DNA of 64,000 nucleotides from Hahnella aquatica (lineage in GTDB: Bacteria > Pseudomonadota > Gammaproteobacteria > Burkholderiales > Burkholderiaceae_A): the NCBI GenBank assembly GCA_965194505.1, contig OZ239144.1:1364001-1428000 (forward strand), read 5' to 3'. Below the pieces are notes generated by a model. It saw only the letters and a program-made list of their open reading frames with translations, was not told the DNA's origin and did no database searches. Of this stretch, positions 1 to 9,675 are shown one piece after another. How positions within the stretch are numbered: position 1 is the first letter of the stretch; each line of letters opens with the position of its first letter. A program made the translations under genes and the position numbers.

Positions 1-41
1 GAAACGGTGACGAAATCGCGTATCGACAGGGTTCGGAGCAT
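1..41 (-). CDS. recN: RecN DNA repair ATPase, first 13 codons only (partial)
   Basis: Reading the minus strand from 41 gives an ATG followed by MLRTLSIRDFVTV before the window ends. This matches the usual RecN N-terminus (MLRxLxIRDFVIV), the start of the SMC-like ATPase that acts in double-strand break repair. It begins 22 bases after the nadK stop on the same strand, and nadK-recN is a common betaproteobacterial order. Only 13 codons are visible, so the call rests on this short match and on the neighbour. Confidence 0.7.
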   Translation of the reverse strand, partial: MLRTLSIRDFVTV

Positions 42-63
42 CGAGGGTCGTCTCTGGGTGTGG

Positions 64-1020
64 TTAGCCGAGTTCCGACGGAAAGAGTGGATCGGGCCGG
101 CCAAGGTGAATCGGATTGGAACTCCAATGAAGCTTACGCCGCAGCATCGAGAAGTAGTCGTAACCCTTTGGATGAAGCAGACGAACGGCATGCTGGGACT
201 TGCGGATGACGATTCGGTCGCCATCGCGCAGGGCTGTAAGGGCCTGCATGTCACAGTGCAGTTCGGTGCCCGCACCGTTGTTCACCATGACGGTGACGGT
301 CGAGGCCATGGGCAGCACGATCGGCCGGTTCGACAGCGCCTGGGCCGCGACGGGCACCAGGATGAGCCCATCGAGGCTTGGATGCAGAATCGAGCCCCAG
401 GCCGACAAGGCATAGGCGGTCGAGCCCGTGGGCGTGGCCGCAATGAGGCCATCGGCCCGAAGGCTCTGCATGTAGTGACCATCGACAAAGACATCGAGCT
501 CCACCATGCGGCTCACCGCGCCACGACTGATCACTGCATCGTTGAGGGCCAAGGCCTCAAAGGCCGTCTGCCACGCCTCTCCAGAAGCCTTGCGCGTGAC
601 GGCGACATCGAGCACCCCACGGGATTCCACCTCGCCCTCTCCCGCGAGCATGCCGGGAAGGGCCTCTGGCGCCTGGGCAATGTCGAGGTCGGTCATGAAG
701 CCCAGCCGACCCTGGTTGATGCCAATGATGGGAACGCCGAAGGCTGCGAGCTGTCGGGCCACCCCCAGCAGGGTGCCGTCTCCGCCCAGCACAATGGCAA
801 GGTCGATTTGGGGCGCCAGGGTTTGAATATCGGCATACGCAATGCCCCCCTTTGGCGGCAGGCCGTTGGCCTGGGCCGTGTCGGACTCCACGAAAAGTTC
901 GGCGGCAGGGGCAGCATCGGCAATCGCATTGAGCACAATCGCAAGCGACTCGGCCAGACCCGAGGTCTGGGGCCGCCCAAACACGCCAATTCGAGAGTAG
1001 ACCGAGGCCATGCGAGGCAT
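64..1020 (-). CDS. nadK: NAD kinase
   Basis: ATP-dependent NAD kinase of 318 residues, making NADP from NAD in the cytoplasm. The diagnostic GGDGT nucleotide-binding motif is at residues 79-83, and the TPTGSTAY motif that contacts NAD lies near residue 195. Length and both motifs fit the family. An ATG three codons further in (1011) is an equally possible start. It diverges from hrcA across 28 bases and is followed on the same strand by recN. Confidence 0.95.
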   Translation of the reverse strand: MPRMASVYSRIGVFGRPQTSGLAESLAIVLNAIADAAPAAELFVESDTAQANGLPPKGGIAYADIQTLAPQIDLAIVLGGDGTLLGVARQLAAFGVPIIGINQGRLGFMTDLDIAQAPEALPGMLAGEGEVESRGVLDVAVTRKASGEAWQTAFEALALNDAVISRGAVSRMVELDVFVDGHYMQSLRADGLIAATPTGSTAYALSAWGSILHPSLDGLILVPVAAQALSNRPIVLPMASTVTVMVNNGAGTELHCDMQALTALRDGDRIVIRKSQHAVRLLHPKGYDYFSMLRRKLHWSSNPIHLGRPDPLFPSELG

Positions 1021-1048
1021 TAGACCACAGCGACCCTACAATTCAGGC

Positions 1049-2107
1049 ATGGACAACCGCGCTCGACAACTGCTCAAGACCCTCATCGAGCGATACATTG
1101 CTGAAGGGCAGCCGGTGGGTTCTCGAGCCCTCTCGAAGTCCTCGGGCCTCGACCTGTCCCCGGCCACCATTCGCAATGTGATGTCGGACCTCGAGGAGAT
1201 GGGCCTGGTGGCCAGCCCCCACACCTCCGCCGGTCGGATCCCCACCCCCAAGGGCTACCGGCTCTTCGTCGACTCCCTCATCACCGTACAGCCCCTCATG
1301 CCCGAGCAGACCGCCATGCTCCGGGGCAGCATTCCGGCCGACGCGCCCAGCCGGGTCATGGCCCATGCCGCAAGCCTGCTCTCCAACCTGTCTCATTTCG
1401 CGGGCGTGGTGAGCGCACCGCGCCGCGCCGTGTTGTTCCGACATGTCGAGTTCCTTCGCCTGGGTGAGCGCCGGCTGCTGCTGATCGTGGTCACGCCCGA
1501 TGGTGAAGTCCACAACAAGGTCTTGCAGGTCGATGCCGACTACAACTCCCAGGCACTCATCGAGGCAGGCAACCACCTCACCAGCCAGTATGCTGGCCTG
1601 AGCTTTGAAGAGGTTCGGCGTCGGCTTCGGTCCGAGCTCATGGACCTGCGCGCGGATGTGGCCCGGCTCATGCTGAAGGCCGTGGATGAGGGCAATGCCG
1701 CCGTGGGAGACCCCACCAGCACCATCGTCATTTCAGGCGAGCGACGGCTCATGGATGTCTCGGAGCTCTCCCTGGATGTGAGCCGCCTCAAACAACTTTT
1801 TGACGTATTTGAGAAGAAGACCAACCTCGCCAAGCTGCTCGAATCGGCCGTGACCGCCAACGGTGTTCAGATCTTCATTGGCGGCGACTCCGACCTGGTG
1901 CCCATTGAAGACCTCTCCGTGGTGACCGCGCCTTACGAGGTCAATGGTCAGATTGTCGGAACACTTGGTGTGATTGGTCCCACCCGGATGGCGTACGATC
2001 GAATGATTCCAATCGTCGACATCACTGCTCGGCTGGTCTCCACAGCCCTCGCTCAATTGAATGGGGCCGAAGAACAGACCGCGGGCTCAAGCAAAGCAAC
2101 CGAATGA
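1049..2107 (+). CDS. hrcA: Heat-inducible transcription repressor HrcA
   Basis: 352-residue repressor of class I heat-shock genes, which binds CIRCE operators. The N-terminal winged-helix segment reads LLKTLIERYIAEGQPVGSRA, then SPATIRNVMSDLEEMG and SPHTSAGRIPTPKGYR, the family's best-known signatures. The start at 1049 was chosen because homologs begin at this point (MDNRARQLL); the frame is open a little further upstream. A perfect CIRCE site precedes groES at 47568, so its likely target is in this window. Its stop overlaps the hemH start as ATGA. Confidence 0.96.
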   Translation: MDNRARQLLKTLIERYIAEGQPVGSRALSKSSGLDLSPATIRNVMSDLEEMGLVASPHTSAGRIPTPKGYRLFVDSLITVQPLMPEQTAMLRGSIPADAPSRVMAHAASLLSNLSHFAGVVSAPRRAVLFRHVEFLRLGERRLLLIVVTPDGEVHNKVLQVDADYNSQALIEAGNHLTSQYAGLSFEEVRRRLRSELMDLRADVARLMLKAVDEGNAAVGDPTSTIVISGERRLMDVSELSLDVSRLKQLFDVFEKKTNLAKLLESAVTANGVQIFIGGDSDLVPIEDLSVVTAPYEVNGQIVGTLGVIGPTRMAYDRMIPIVDITARLVSTALAQLNGAEEQTAGSSKATE

Positions 2108-3222
2108 CCCTTCCTCTTCCTGCCAGCCTGGTTCGAGACGAACCAGCCTTTCAACATGGCTCCCGACTCCGCGTGGGGGTGCTCATGGTCAATCTGGGCA
2201 CGCCCGACGCAGCCGACGGGCCCGCCCTTCGCCGCTACCTCAAGGAATTCCTCTCCGACCCACGGGTGGTGGAAATTCCAAAACTGGTCTGGTGGCCCAT
2301 CCTCAACCTCATCATCCTCAACACGCGGCCAAAGAAGTCTGCAGCCAAGTACGCCTCGGTCTGGCTCGACGAGGGGTCTCCGCTGCGGGTGTATTCCGAG
2401 CGTCAGGCCGAAGGCCTGCGCCACCGACTCAAGGCCGAGGGCTACGACGTTGAGGTGGAGCTTGCCATGCGCTATGGCAACCCATCCATCGGACATGCCA
2501 TGAAGGCCCTGCAGGCCCGTAAGGTGAACCGACTGCTGGTGCTGCCGCTCTATCCCCAATACTCCGCCAGCACCACGGCCACCGTGTTCGACAAGGTCTA
2601 TGAGAATCTCGCGGCCATGCGAAGTCCGCCGGCCCTGCGCACCATTCGTCACTACCACGACCACCCCGGCTACATCCACGCCGTGGCCAGCCGAATCCGT
2701 GCCTACTGGGACGCCCACGGCCGCGGCGACCTGCTCCTGTTTAGTTTCCATGGCGTGCCCAAGCGCAGCCTGCTCAAGGGCGACCCCTACCACTGCGAGT
2801 GCCACAAGACAGGCCGGCTGGTGGCCCAGGCCCTGGGCCTGGCCGACGACGCCTGGCGGCTCTCGTTTCAGTCTCGCTTTGGCCGAGCAGAGTGGCTCAA
2901 GCCCTACACCTCCGAGGTGCTGGAGCACCTGCCGCAGGAAGGCATCAAGCGGCTCGATGTGGCCTGCCCCGGATTCATCTCAGACTGCCTCGAGACCCTC
3001 GAGGAGATCGCGATGGAAGGCAAAGAGGAGTTCCTGGAGGCGGGCGGCACGGAATACCGTTACATACCCTGCCTGAACGAGAGCCCACCGGCCATCGACC
3101 TGCTCTTTCGTCTCGTGGCCGAGGAGACACAGGGATGGCCCGTGAAGGGCGAGACCGATGCGAGTCGGGCAGACCGTCAGGTCAGCCGCTCGCGAGCCCT
3201 GGCCATCGGCGCCTCCGACTGA
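2104..3222 (+). CDS. hemH: Ferrochelatase
   Basis: 372-residue ferrochelatase, inserting ferrous iron into protoporphyrin IX in the last step of haem synthesis. Family signatures are visible: LMVNLGTPDA near the N-terminus, LPLYPQYSASTTATVFD, and the catalytic-histidine segment LLFSFHGVPKRSL, followed by a cysteine-containing YHCECHKTG and LDVACPGFISDCLETLEEI. It is translationally coupled to hrcA through a 4-base ATGA overlap. The last ~30 residues are a polar tail beyond the usual core. Confidence 0.96.
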   Translation: MTLPLPASLVRDEPAFQHGSRLRVGVLMVNLGTPDAADGPALRRYLKEFLSDPRVVEIPKLVWWPILNLIILNTRPKKSAAKYASVWLDEGSPLRVYSERQAEGLRHRLKAEGYDVEVELAMRYGNPSIGHAMKALQARKVNRLLVLPLYPQYSASTTATVFDKVYENLAAMRSPPALRTIRHYHDHPGYIHAVASRIRAYWDAHGRGDLLLFSFHGVPKRSLLKGDPYHCECHKTGRLVAQALGLADDAWRLSFQSRFGRAEWLKPYTSEVLEHLPQEGIKRLDVACPGFISDCLETLEEIAMEGKEEFLEAGGTEYRYIPCLNESPPAIDLLFRLVAEETQGWPVKGETDASRADRQVSRSRALAIGASD

Positions 3223-3254
3223 ACACACCGGTCAGGCGCCTCCGGCGAAGCTGC

Positions 3255-4832
3255 TCAGGAGGAAGGACTGAACCGATCCCGAAGCAGGTTCTTCTGAACC
3301 TTCCCCATCACATTTCGAGGCAGGGCCTCCAGCAGGTGAATTTGTTTGGGCACCTTGTAATTCGCAATGGCGCCCTTCAATGAGGCCAATACGGCAGCCG
3401 CCTCCACCTGAGCACCCGGCTTGGCCACTACCACGGCCGTGACCGCCTCGCCGAAATCGGGGTGTGGCACACCAAACACAGCAGACTCCTCCACCCCGGG
3501 CCAGTCATCGAGCAGCTTCTCAATCTCCTTGGGATAGACGTTGTAGCCGCCCGTGATGATGAGATCTTTGCTTCGACCCACCAGGGCCAGGTAGCCATGT
3601 TCATCCCATCGGCCCACATCGCCGGTCTTGAACCAGCCATCGAGTGTGAATTCCTCTTTGGTCTTCTCGGGCATATTCCAATAGCCCCGAAAGACATTGG
3701 GCCCACGCACCTCCACGCCGCCAATGGTCGAGGCCTCACCCAGGGGGGGCAGGGGAATGACCGCCTGTGTCTCCGCACTCACGAGCCGAAGGTCCACGCC
3801 AGGCAAGGGGTGTCCCACCGTGCCGGGCCGGCGCTCGCCGTCATAAGGGTTGGTGGTGAGCATGACGGTCTCTGACATGCCATAACGCTCGAGGATTCGA
3901 TGGCCTGTGCGGGCGGTGAAGGCCTCATGGGTCTCGGTGAGCATCGGGGCCGAGCCCGACACAAACAGCCGCATATGCCGCACGAGACCCGCCTGGAACC
4001 GGGGGTCTGTGAGCAGCCGAACATAGAAGGTGGGAACGCCCATCATCACGGTCACCGAGGGAAGGGCTGAGATCACGGCATCGAGGTCGAATCGCGGCAG
4101 CCAGACCATCTCACTGCTGTTGTAGAGGGCGCCATGCAGGGCCACAAACAGGCCGTGCACATGGAAGATGGGCAGGGCATGCAGCAGCACGTCACCTGGC
4201 TGCCACTGCCAGGCATGGTGGAGCACCAGGGCATTGGAGGCCAGGTTGCGATGGCTCAGCATGGCGCCCTTGCTGCGGCCCGTGGTGCCGGAGGTGTAGA
4301 GAATGGCAGCAAGGTCATCGGGGCCGGTACGCACGACCGGTGCCGCATCCGGGAACGGTGCTGCCCTGACCAGCAATGACCCATCGCGCGACTCGCCGAG
4401 GGTCTCCACAGCCCGACAGCCTGCCTGCTCGGCCAATGGGGAGATCCACTCCAGGTGCTCGGGCGAGCAGACCACCACCGCCGGCTTTGCATCGTCTAGG
4501 AAATAACCAATTTCCCCAGCCCGATAGGCCGTGTTGAGGGGTAAAAAGACAAGGCCCGCCCGAATGGTGGCCAGGTAGAGCATGACGGCCTCGGGCGACT
4601 TTTCCACCTGGGCCGCCACCCGCGCACCGGCTGGCAGTTTGAGCGACAGCAGCCAATTGGCGATCCGACCACTCGCCCGATGGAGGTCATCAAACGAATA
4701 CTGCAGCCCTCCGGGGCAGGTGATGGCCACAGACCGCATGCTGTCTGAATCGGACAGCGGACGGTGCAGGAGGAAGGCGTAGAGGTTGTCGAGCTGGTCG
4801 AGTTTGCGGAGGGATGAATCCAGGTTAGTCAT
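3255..4832 (-). CDS. matB: Malonyl-CoA synthetase (MatB-type acyl-CoA ligase)
   Basis: 525-residue ANL-superfamily ligase. It has the P-loop-like motif LYTSGTTGRSKGAM, the ERYGMSET motif, the hinge region GRSKDLIITGGYNVYPKEIE and a C-terminal PRNVMGKVQKN with the catalytic lysine. The overall sequence strongly resembles characterised MatB enzymes that convert malonate, ATP and CoA to malonyl-CoA. The frame is open for 109 more codons upstream, but that part is the crotonase gene read out of frame. The ATG at 4832 gives the family N-terminus and overlaps the crotonase stop by 8 bases. Lying after malonyl-CoA decarboxylase, it completes a malonate-to-acetyl-CoA route. Confidence 0.88.
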   Translation of the reverse strand: MTNLDSSLRKLDQLDNLYAFLLHRPLSDSDSMRSVAITCPGGLQYSFDDLHRASGRIANWLLSLKLPAGARVAAQVEKSPEAVMLYLATIRAGLVFLPLNTAYRAGEIGYFLDDAKPAVVVCSPEHLEWISPLAEQAGCRAVETLGESRDGSLLVRAAPFPDAAPVVRTGPDDLAAILYTSGTTGRSKGAMLSHRNLASNALVLHHAWQWQPGDVLLHALPIFHVHGLFVALHGALYNSSEMVWLPRFDLDAVISALPSVTVMMGVPTFYVRLLTDPRFQAGLVRHMRLFVSGSAPMLTETHEAFTARTGHRILERYGMSETVMLTTNPYDGERRPGTVGHPLPGVDLRLVSAETQAVIPLPPLGEASTIGGVEVRGPNVFRGYWNMPEKTKEEFTLDGWFKTGDVGRWDEHGYLALVGRSKDLIITGGYNVYPKEIEKLLDDWPGVEESAVFGVPHPDFGEAVTAVVVAKPGAQVEAAAVLASLKGAIANYKVPKQIHLLEALPRNVMGKVQKNLLRDRFSPSS

Positions 4833-5643
4833 GACTGAAGTTGGGCTTGGTCTTGTTGAAAAATGCATCAAGCCCACGAGCATAATCCCGCGTCTCGACA
4901 AAATCCCAACAAGCCTCTCGCTGCCCCGGCGACATGATGCTGCGATCATCAAGGGCTGTGAGCAGATGAACCAGCCATTTGTTGCGCCGGGCCGCATGCG
5001 GAGCGCCCGCGGAGATGCGTGCCACGGTGGCCTGCACCTCGGGCTCCCAATCTTCATTCGGGCAGGTGCGATTGACCAGCCCCTTCTGATGTGCCTCCTG
5101 GGCAGACCAGACACGCCCCTCAAGCAAGAGTTCAAGTGAATTTGCTCGGCCCACGACACTCACGACGCAGGCCGCCTCATGGGGCGCCAAGGGAAAGCCT
5201 AGGCGGCCGATGGGCACGCCAAAGCTCGAACGGTCACTGGCAATGCGCAGGTCGCAGACGGCGGCGATCTCAAGGCCACCCCCGATGCAAGGCCCATCGA
5301 TGGCCGCCACCACCGGCACCGGGCAGCTGAGAATGGCGCGAAGGGCCGAGCCGATGACCTCATCATGGTAGTGGGCCACCTGCTCGCGCGTGGCCCGCTG
5401 GGTGGGAAACTCCGAGATGTCGGCGCCTGCTGCGAAGGCATTGCCCTCCCCTCGAATGACCACCACGCGAAGTCCGGGCTCCGCCGCAAAGCGTCGAAAG
5501 CAGGTGGCAATGTCGGCCCACATGCTCACCGTCAGCGCATTGAGGCGTCCTGGGTGGGAGAGCCAGACAGTGGCCACGGAGTCGGCATGGCCGGATCGGG
5601 AGCACCAGACGCGTCCTTGGGCTGGCGGCAGACGGTCGTTCAT
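4825..5643 (-). CDS. Enoyl-CoA hydratase/isomerase family protein (crotonase fold)
   Basis: 272-residue crotonase-fold protein. AFAAGADISEF and the oxyanion-hole segment CIGGGLE (residues 119-125) are clear. The first catalytic glutamate of classical hydratases is kept (E125), but the second, normally in a GQPE motif, is isoleucine (FGVPI, I145). This argues against a simple hydratase. Crotonase relatives with one acidic residue include acyl-CoA decarboxylases, isomerases and hydrolases. It starts 1 base after the malonyl-CoA decarboxylase stop and overlaps matB, so it belongs to the malonate operon. The frame extends upstream, but the ATG at 5643 fits the operon spacing. Exact substrate unknown. 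Confidence 0.82.
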   Translation of the reverse strand: MNDRLPPAQGRVWCSRSGHADSVATVWLSHPGRLNALTVSMWADIATCFRRFAAEPGLRVVVIRGEGNAFAAGADISEFPTQRATREQVAHYHDEVIGSALRAILSCPVPVVAAIDGPCIGGGLEIAAVCDLRIASDRSSFGVPIGRLGFPLAPHEAACVVSVVGRANSLELLLEGRVWSAQEAHQKGLVNRTCPNEDWEPEVQATVARISAGAPHAARRNKWLVHLLTALDDRSIMSPGQREACWDFVETRDYARGLDAFFNKTKPNFSHD

Positions 5644-5644
5644 C

Positions 5645-6961
5645 TCAGCGCACCGCCTTTTGCAGCACCGGCCGAGAGGCCGTGGCCTCGCCGTGCACGA
5701 AACGCTCATGGTTGACCTCGACCTCGTCGAGGTCGTAGAGGTAATTGACCATGATGCCCAGCGACTGTTTGAGCCCTTTCGGGGAGAGGTTGGCCTTGGG
5801 GTTGACCCGTTCGAGTCGGGCACCGTTGTTCAGGTGAAAACGCGCCACGGGGTCTGCCTCGCGCTCGTCGACCATGGCCGTGGTGGCCAGGTAGGCCGAG
5901 CATAAGCTCTCAAGGTGCTGGGCCCAGGCCGGGTCCTCTGCGAGGGAGAGCAGTCGTGCGGTGCTGGCCTGCGCCTCGACCACGGCCTCCCGAACCAGTC
6001 CGCGACGCTCCTCCAGCCTGACCAACTGCTTGTCAGACCAATCTGCCCGAGGAAGGCTGCCCTGCGCCACCAGCCAGTTCACCAAGGAGGGCACGGGCGA
6101 GAGGGTGCAGAAGGTCTTGAGCGAGGGAATCTCCCGCTGCAGCATTTCGGCCACGCGCTTGATCAAGAAATTGCCCAGGTGCACGCCCTTGAGGCCCGGC
6201 TGGCAGTTCGAGATGGAGTAGAACGTGGCCACCTTGAAGGCCTTGGGGTCGTCGAGGATGTCGCGCTTGCGCTCGAGCAAGGGACCGACCGCACTGGGCA
6301 TCTCGGCCGAGAAGGCCACCTCAACAAAAATGAGCGGCTCCTTGGGGAGCGCCGGGTGGAAGTAGGCAAACAGGCGTCGATCCGGCTGAAGCCGGCAGCG
6401 CAGGTCGGTCCAGCCATCGATCTCGTGCACGGCCTCATGGGCAATGATCTGCTCGAGCAGCCCAGCCGGCGAATCCCAGCTTAGCTGTTCAAGCCGCAGA
6501 AAGCCCGGGTTGAACCAGGACGACAAGAGGTGATGCAGGTCGGCATCGACCGACTGCAGTTCAGGGAACCGTTTGAGCTGGGTGAGCAATTTTGCACGCA
6601 GGTCGACCAGCACGCTGCAGCCATGGGGCACGCGGTTCAGGCGGCGAAAGAGCTCCTGCCGCGGGGGTTCGGCCACCGCCACCAGGGCCACGAGATCGGC
6701 CGCCCGGCCCGAGTCTGCGTAGCGTGCTGCGGCCTCTCGAACCTGCTGACCATCGGGGTTGAAATCAGAGGCCAGGGCCTGAAAAAAGGCCAGTTGGCGC
6801 TCGGCTGTGAGGACCTGGTAGCCGGCGAGGGCTCGCTCCGCCAGGCTCTGGCTGATGGACTCTCCTGCCTCACCGAGCAGACGATGGCAGTCGTCGAGCA
6901 GCCGCATGAGGCGCTGCTGATCGGTGCTATCGGACGCGACCCGGCGAAGTCTTTCGAACAT
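5645..6961 (-). CDS. Malonyl-CoA decarboxylase
   Basis: 438-residue malonyl-CoA decarboxylase, converting malonyl-CoA to acetyl-CoA and CO2. The N-terminal half is helical. The catalytic GNAT-like half contains FYSISNCQPGLKGVHLGNFLIK, TLSPVPSLVNWL with the conserved serine, and a C-terminal NYLYDLDEVEVNHERF with the conserved histidine. A TTG at 6970 could add three residues; the ATG at 6961 is preferred. It is first in an operon with the crotonase and MatB. No malonate transporter or regulator lies beside it. Confidence 0.93.
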   Translation of the reverse strand: MFERLRRVASDSTDQQRLMRLLDDCHRLLGEAGESISQSLAERALAGYQVLTAERQLAFFQALASDFNPDGQQVREAAARYADSGRAADLVALVAVAEPPRQELFRRLNRVPHGCSVLVDLRAKLLTQLKRFPELQSVDADLHHLLSSWFNPGFLRLEQLSWDSPAGLLEQIIAHEAVHEIDGWTDLRCRLQPDRRLFAYFHPALPKEPLIFVEVAFSAEMPSAVGPLLERKRDILDDPKAFKVATFYSISNCQPGLKGVHLGNFLIKRVAEMLQREIPSLKTFCTLSPVPSLVNWLVAQGSLPRADWSDKQLVRLEERRGLVREAVVEAQASTARLLSLAEDPAWAQHLESLCSAYLATTAMVDEREADPVARFHLNNGARLERVNPKANLSPKGLKQSLGIMVNYLYDLDEVEVNHERFVHGEATASRPVLQKAVR

Positions 6962-7046
6962 GACACGCAATTGTCAGTTTAAAAGGACAGGTTAATGGCG
7001 CCGGTTATATTCGTCAGTCGGTATATTCCCTGCCCAATTCCCCTAC

Positions 7047-7889
7047 TCAGGCCTGCCTTGGCGACAGCCTGACCAGGGCAAAGCCCAACAAGACCATGGG
7101 CAGGCTCAGCCACTGCCCCATGCTCCAGTCCAGCCACAAGAGGCCCAAAAAGGCATCAGGCTCTCGAAAGAACTCCACGATGAATCGGGCCAGGCCGTAT
7201 CCAATGAGGAAGACGCCGGACAGACGACCCAGGGGCTGGGGTCGGCGGGCCATCCACTGCAGCACCAAAAAGAGCACCAGGCCCTCCAGGGCGAACTGAT
7301 AGAGCTGAGAGGGGTGTCGCGGCAGGTCGGTGCCCGAGGCGGGAAAGACCATGGCCCAGGGCACCACCGTGGGGTCGGCCAGCCGGCCCCAGAGCTCAGC
7401 ATTGATGAAGTTGCCCATGCGTCCAAAGGCCAGGCCCAGTGGCACGAGCGGGGCCACGAAATCCCCCACCATCAGGAATCGTTGCCACCAGGGCCAAGGT
7501 GCAGCCCCCTCCGGCACCCCAAGGCCCTGTCGGCTTCGGGCAAACCAGGCCATGGCGAGGACGACCCCCAGCAGCCCGCCGTGAAAGGCCATGCCGCCCT
7601 GCCAGATCATGAGGATCTCCAACGGGTTGGCGAGGTAGTCGGCGGGCTTGTAAAACAACACATAGCCCAGGCGCCCACCAAGCAGCACGCCAATGACTCC
7701 AAGGAAGAGCAGGTCGTCGAGGTCACGCAGGCCCATCCGGGCGAAGCCCTCCCGTTGCAAGGTGCGTCGGCCCAGCCAGAAGAAGCTGGCAAAGGCCAGC
7801 AGGTACATCAGGCCGTACCAATGAATGGCCAGCGGCCCGATGGCCAGGGCCACCGGATCAAACCCAGGATGCATCAGGGGAGTTGACAT
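7047..7889 (-). CDS. lgt: Phosphatidylglycerol-prolipoprotein diacylglyceryl transferase
   Basis: 280-residue inner-membrane enzyme that attaches diacylglycerol to the lipobox cysteine of prolipoproteins. About seven hydrophobic segments are seen. The family signature GRMGNFINAELWGR is present, as are the MAFHGGLLG motif and the N-terminal PLAIHWYGLMYL. An ATG five codons in is an alternative start. It diverges from ilvD. Confidence 0.96.
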   Translation of the reverse strand: MSTPLMHPGFDPVALAIGPLAIHWYGLMYLLAFASFFWLGRRTLQREGFARMGLRDLDDLLFLGVIGVLLGGRLGYVLFYKPADYLANPLEILMIWQGGMAFHGGLLGVVLAMAWFARSRQGLGVPEGAAPWPWWQRFLMVGDFVAPLVPLGLAFGRMGNFINAELWGRLADPTVVPWAMVFPASGTDLPRHPSQLYQFALEGLVLFLVLQWMARRPQPLGRLSGVFLIGYGLARFIVEFFREPDAFLGLLWLDWSMGQWLSLPMVLLGFALVRLSPRQA

Positions 7890-7971
7890 GGCCTGAGTGT
7901 GCCAGAGGCCCGTGCACAGCCCACCGAATCGGCGACAATCGGGGCTTCTTCAAACCCCTTTCCACGAGACC

Positions 7972-9660
7972 ATGGCCCTCAACGATCGCTCCAAGAATGT
8001 CACCGCCGGTGTGGCCCGCGCACCCAACCGCTCCATGTACTACGCCATGGGCTACAGGGAGGAAGACTTCACCAAGCCCATGGTCGGCGTGGCCAACGGA
8101 CACTCCACCATCACCCCCTGCAACAGCGGACTTCAGCCACTGGCCGATGCAGCCGTGACCGCCCTGCGGCAGGCGGGCGCCAACCCGCAGCTCTTTGGCA
8201 CGCCCACCATCTCCGATGGCATCGGCATGGGCACCGAGGGCATGAAGTACTCACTGGTCTCGCGCGAGGTGATTGCCGACAGCATTGAGACCTGCGTGAA
8301 TGGGCAGTGGATGGATGGCGTGCTGGTCATCGGCGGCTGCGACAAGAACATGCCGGGCGGCATGATGGCCATCGCGCGAACCAACGTTCCCGCCATTTAT
8401 GTCTACGGGGGCACGATCAAGCCCGGACACCACAAGGGCAAAGACCTCACCATCGTCTCGGCGTTTGAGGCCGTGGGCGAATTCACGGCCGGGCGCCTGT
8501 CCGAGGAGGACTTCAAGGCCATCGAACAGAAGGCCTGCCCAGGCTCCGGCTCCTGCGGCGGCATGTACACCGCCAACACCATGAGCTCGGCCTTCGAGGC
8601 CATGGGCATGAGCCTGCCCTATTCCTCCACCATGGCCAATGAAGACCACGAGAAGATCGAGAGCGCTGCGGCATCGGCCCGGGTGCTGATCGAGGCCATT
8701 CGCAAGGGCATCAAGCCGCGCGACATCATCACGCGACGCTCCATCGAGAATGCGGTTCGCGTGATCATGGCCACCGGCGGGTCCACCAATGCAGTGCTGC
8801 ATTTCCTGGCCATTGCCCATGCAGCCGAAGTGCCCTGGACCATCGATGACTTCGAGCGCATTCGGCGCGAGACGCCCGTCTTCTGCGACCTCAAGCCCTC
8901 TGGCCAGTTTGTCATCACCGAACTCCACCAGGTGGGCGGCATTCCGCAGGTCATGAAGATGCTGCTGGAGGCCGGGCTGCTGCACGGCGACTGTCTCACC
9001 ATCACCGGGCAGACGATCGCCGAGACCCTCAAGGACATTCCGGCCAGCCCACCCGCGGGTCAGACCGTCATTCGCCCCATCGGCTCGCCCATCTACAAGG
9101 AGGGGCATCTCGCCATCCTCAAGGGCAACCTCTCACCCGAGGGCTGCGTGGCCAAGATCAGTGGCCTGAAGAACCCCGTCATCACGGGTCCGGCCAGGGT
9201 CTACGACTCCGAGGACGACGCCATGGCGGCCATCATGGCCCAGTCCATTCAGGCTGGCGATGTCGTGGTGATCCGTTATGAGGGCCCCAAGGGCGGGCCC
9301 GGCATGCGTGAAATGCTGGCCCCCACTTCGGCCCTGGTGGGCCAAGGGCTCGGCGAGTCTGTGGGGCTGATCACCGACGGCCGTTTTTCCGGTGGCACCT
9401 GGGGCATGGTGGTGGGCCATGTCTCGCCCGAGGCCTATGTGGGCGGACCGATCGGCCTCATTCATGAGGGCGACAGCATCACCATCGATGCCAAGACGCT
9501 GCGCATCGAACTGCATGTGCCTGACGAGGAACTGGCCCGCCGACGGGCCGCCTGGGTCAAGCCCCAGCCCCGTTACAGGCGTGGGGTGCTCGCAAAGTTT
9601 GCAGCCCTCGCCGGTCCCGCGAGCAAGGGCGCCGTCACCGACCCGATCGGCGACATTTAA
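7972..9660 (+). CDS. ilvD: Dihydroxy-acid dehydratase
   Basis: 562-residue Fe-S dehydratase, converting dihydroxy acids to 2-oxo acids in valine, leucine and isoleucine synthesis. Cluster-ligand motifs GGCDKNMPGGMM and CPGSGSCGGMYTANTMSS are intact, as is the C-terminal TDGRFSGGTWGMVVGHVSPEA. The frame is open 25 codons upstream, but homologs begin at MALNDRS (7972), and the length then matches the family. It lies upstream of a branched-chain amino acid type ABC importer. Confidence 0.97.
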   Translation: MALNDRSKNVTAGVARAPNRSMYYAMGYREEDFTKPMVGVANGHSTITPCNSGLQPLADAAVTALRQAGANPQLFGTPTISDGIGMGTEGMKYSLVSREVIADSIETCVNGQWMDGVLVIGGCDKNMPGGMMAIARTNVPAIYVYGGTIKPGHHKGKDLTIVSAFEAVGEFTAGRLSEEDFKAIEQKACPGSGSCGGMYTANTMSSAFEAMGMSLPYSSTMANEDHEKIESAAASARVLIEAIRKGIKPRDIITRRSIENAVRVIMATGGSTNAVLHFLAIAHAAEVPWTIDDFERIRRETPVFCDLKPSGQFVITELHQVGGIPQVMKMLLEAGLLHGDCLTITGQTIAETLKDIPASPPAGQTVIRPIGSPIYKEGHLAILKGNLSPEGCVAKISGLKNPVITGPARVYDSEDDAMAAIMAQSIQAGDVVVIRYEGPKGGPGMREMLAPTSALVGQGLGESVGLITDGRFSGGTWGMVVGHVSPEAYVGGPIGLIHEGDSITIDAKTLRIELHVPDEELARRRAAWVKPQPRYRRGVLAKFAALAGPASKGAVTDPIGDI

Positions 9661-9675
9661 CCCTACCAAAAGGCT

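Noticed and set aside
4833..5159. N-terminal extension of matB by 109 residues
   Set aside because: This is the crotonase coding region in another frame; MatB homologs start at the ATG at 4832.
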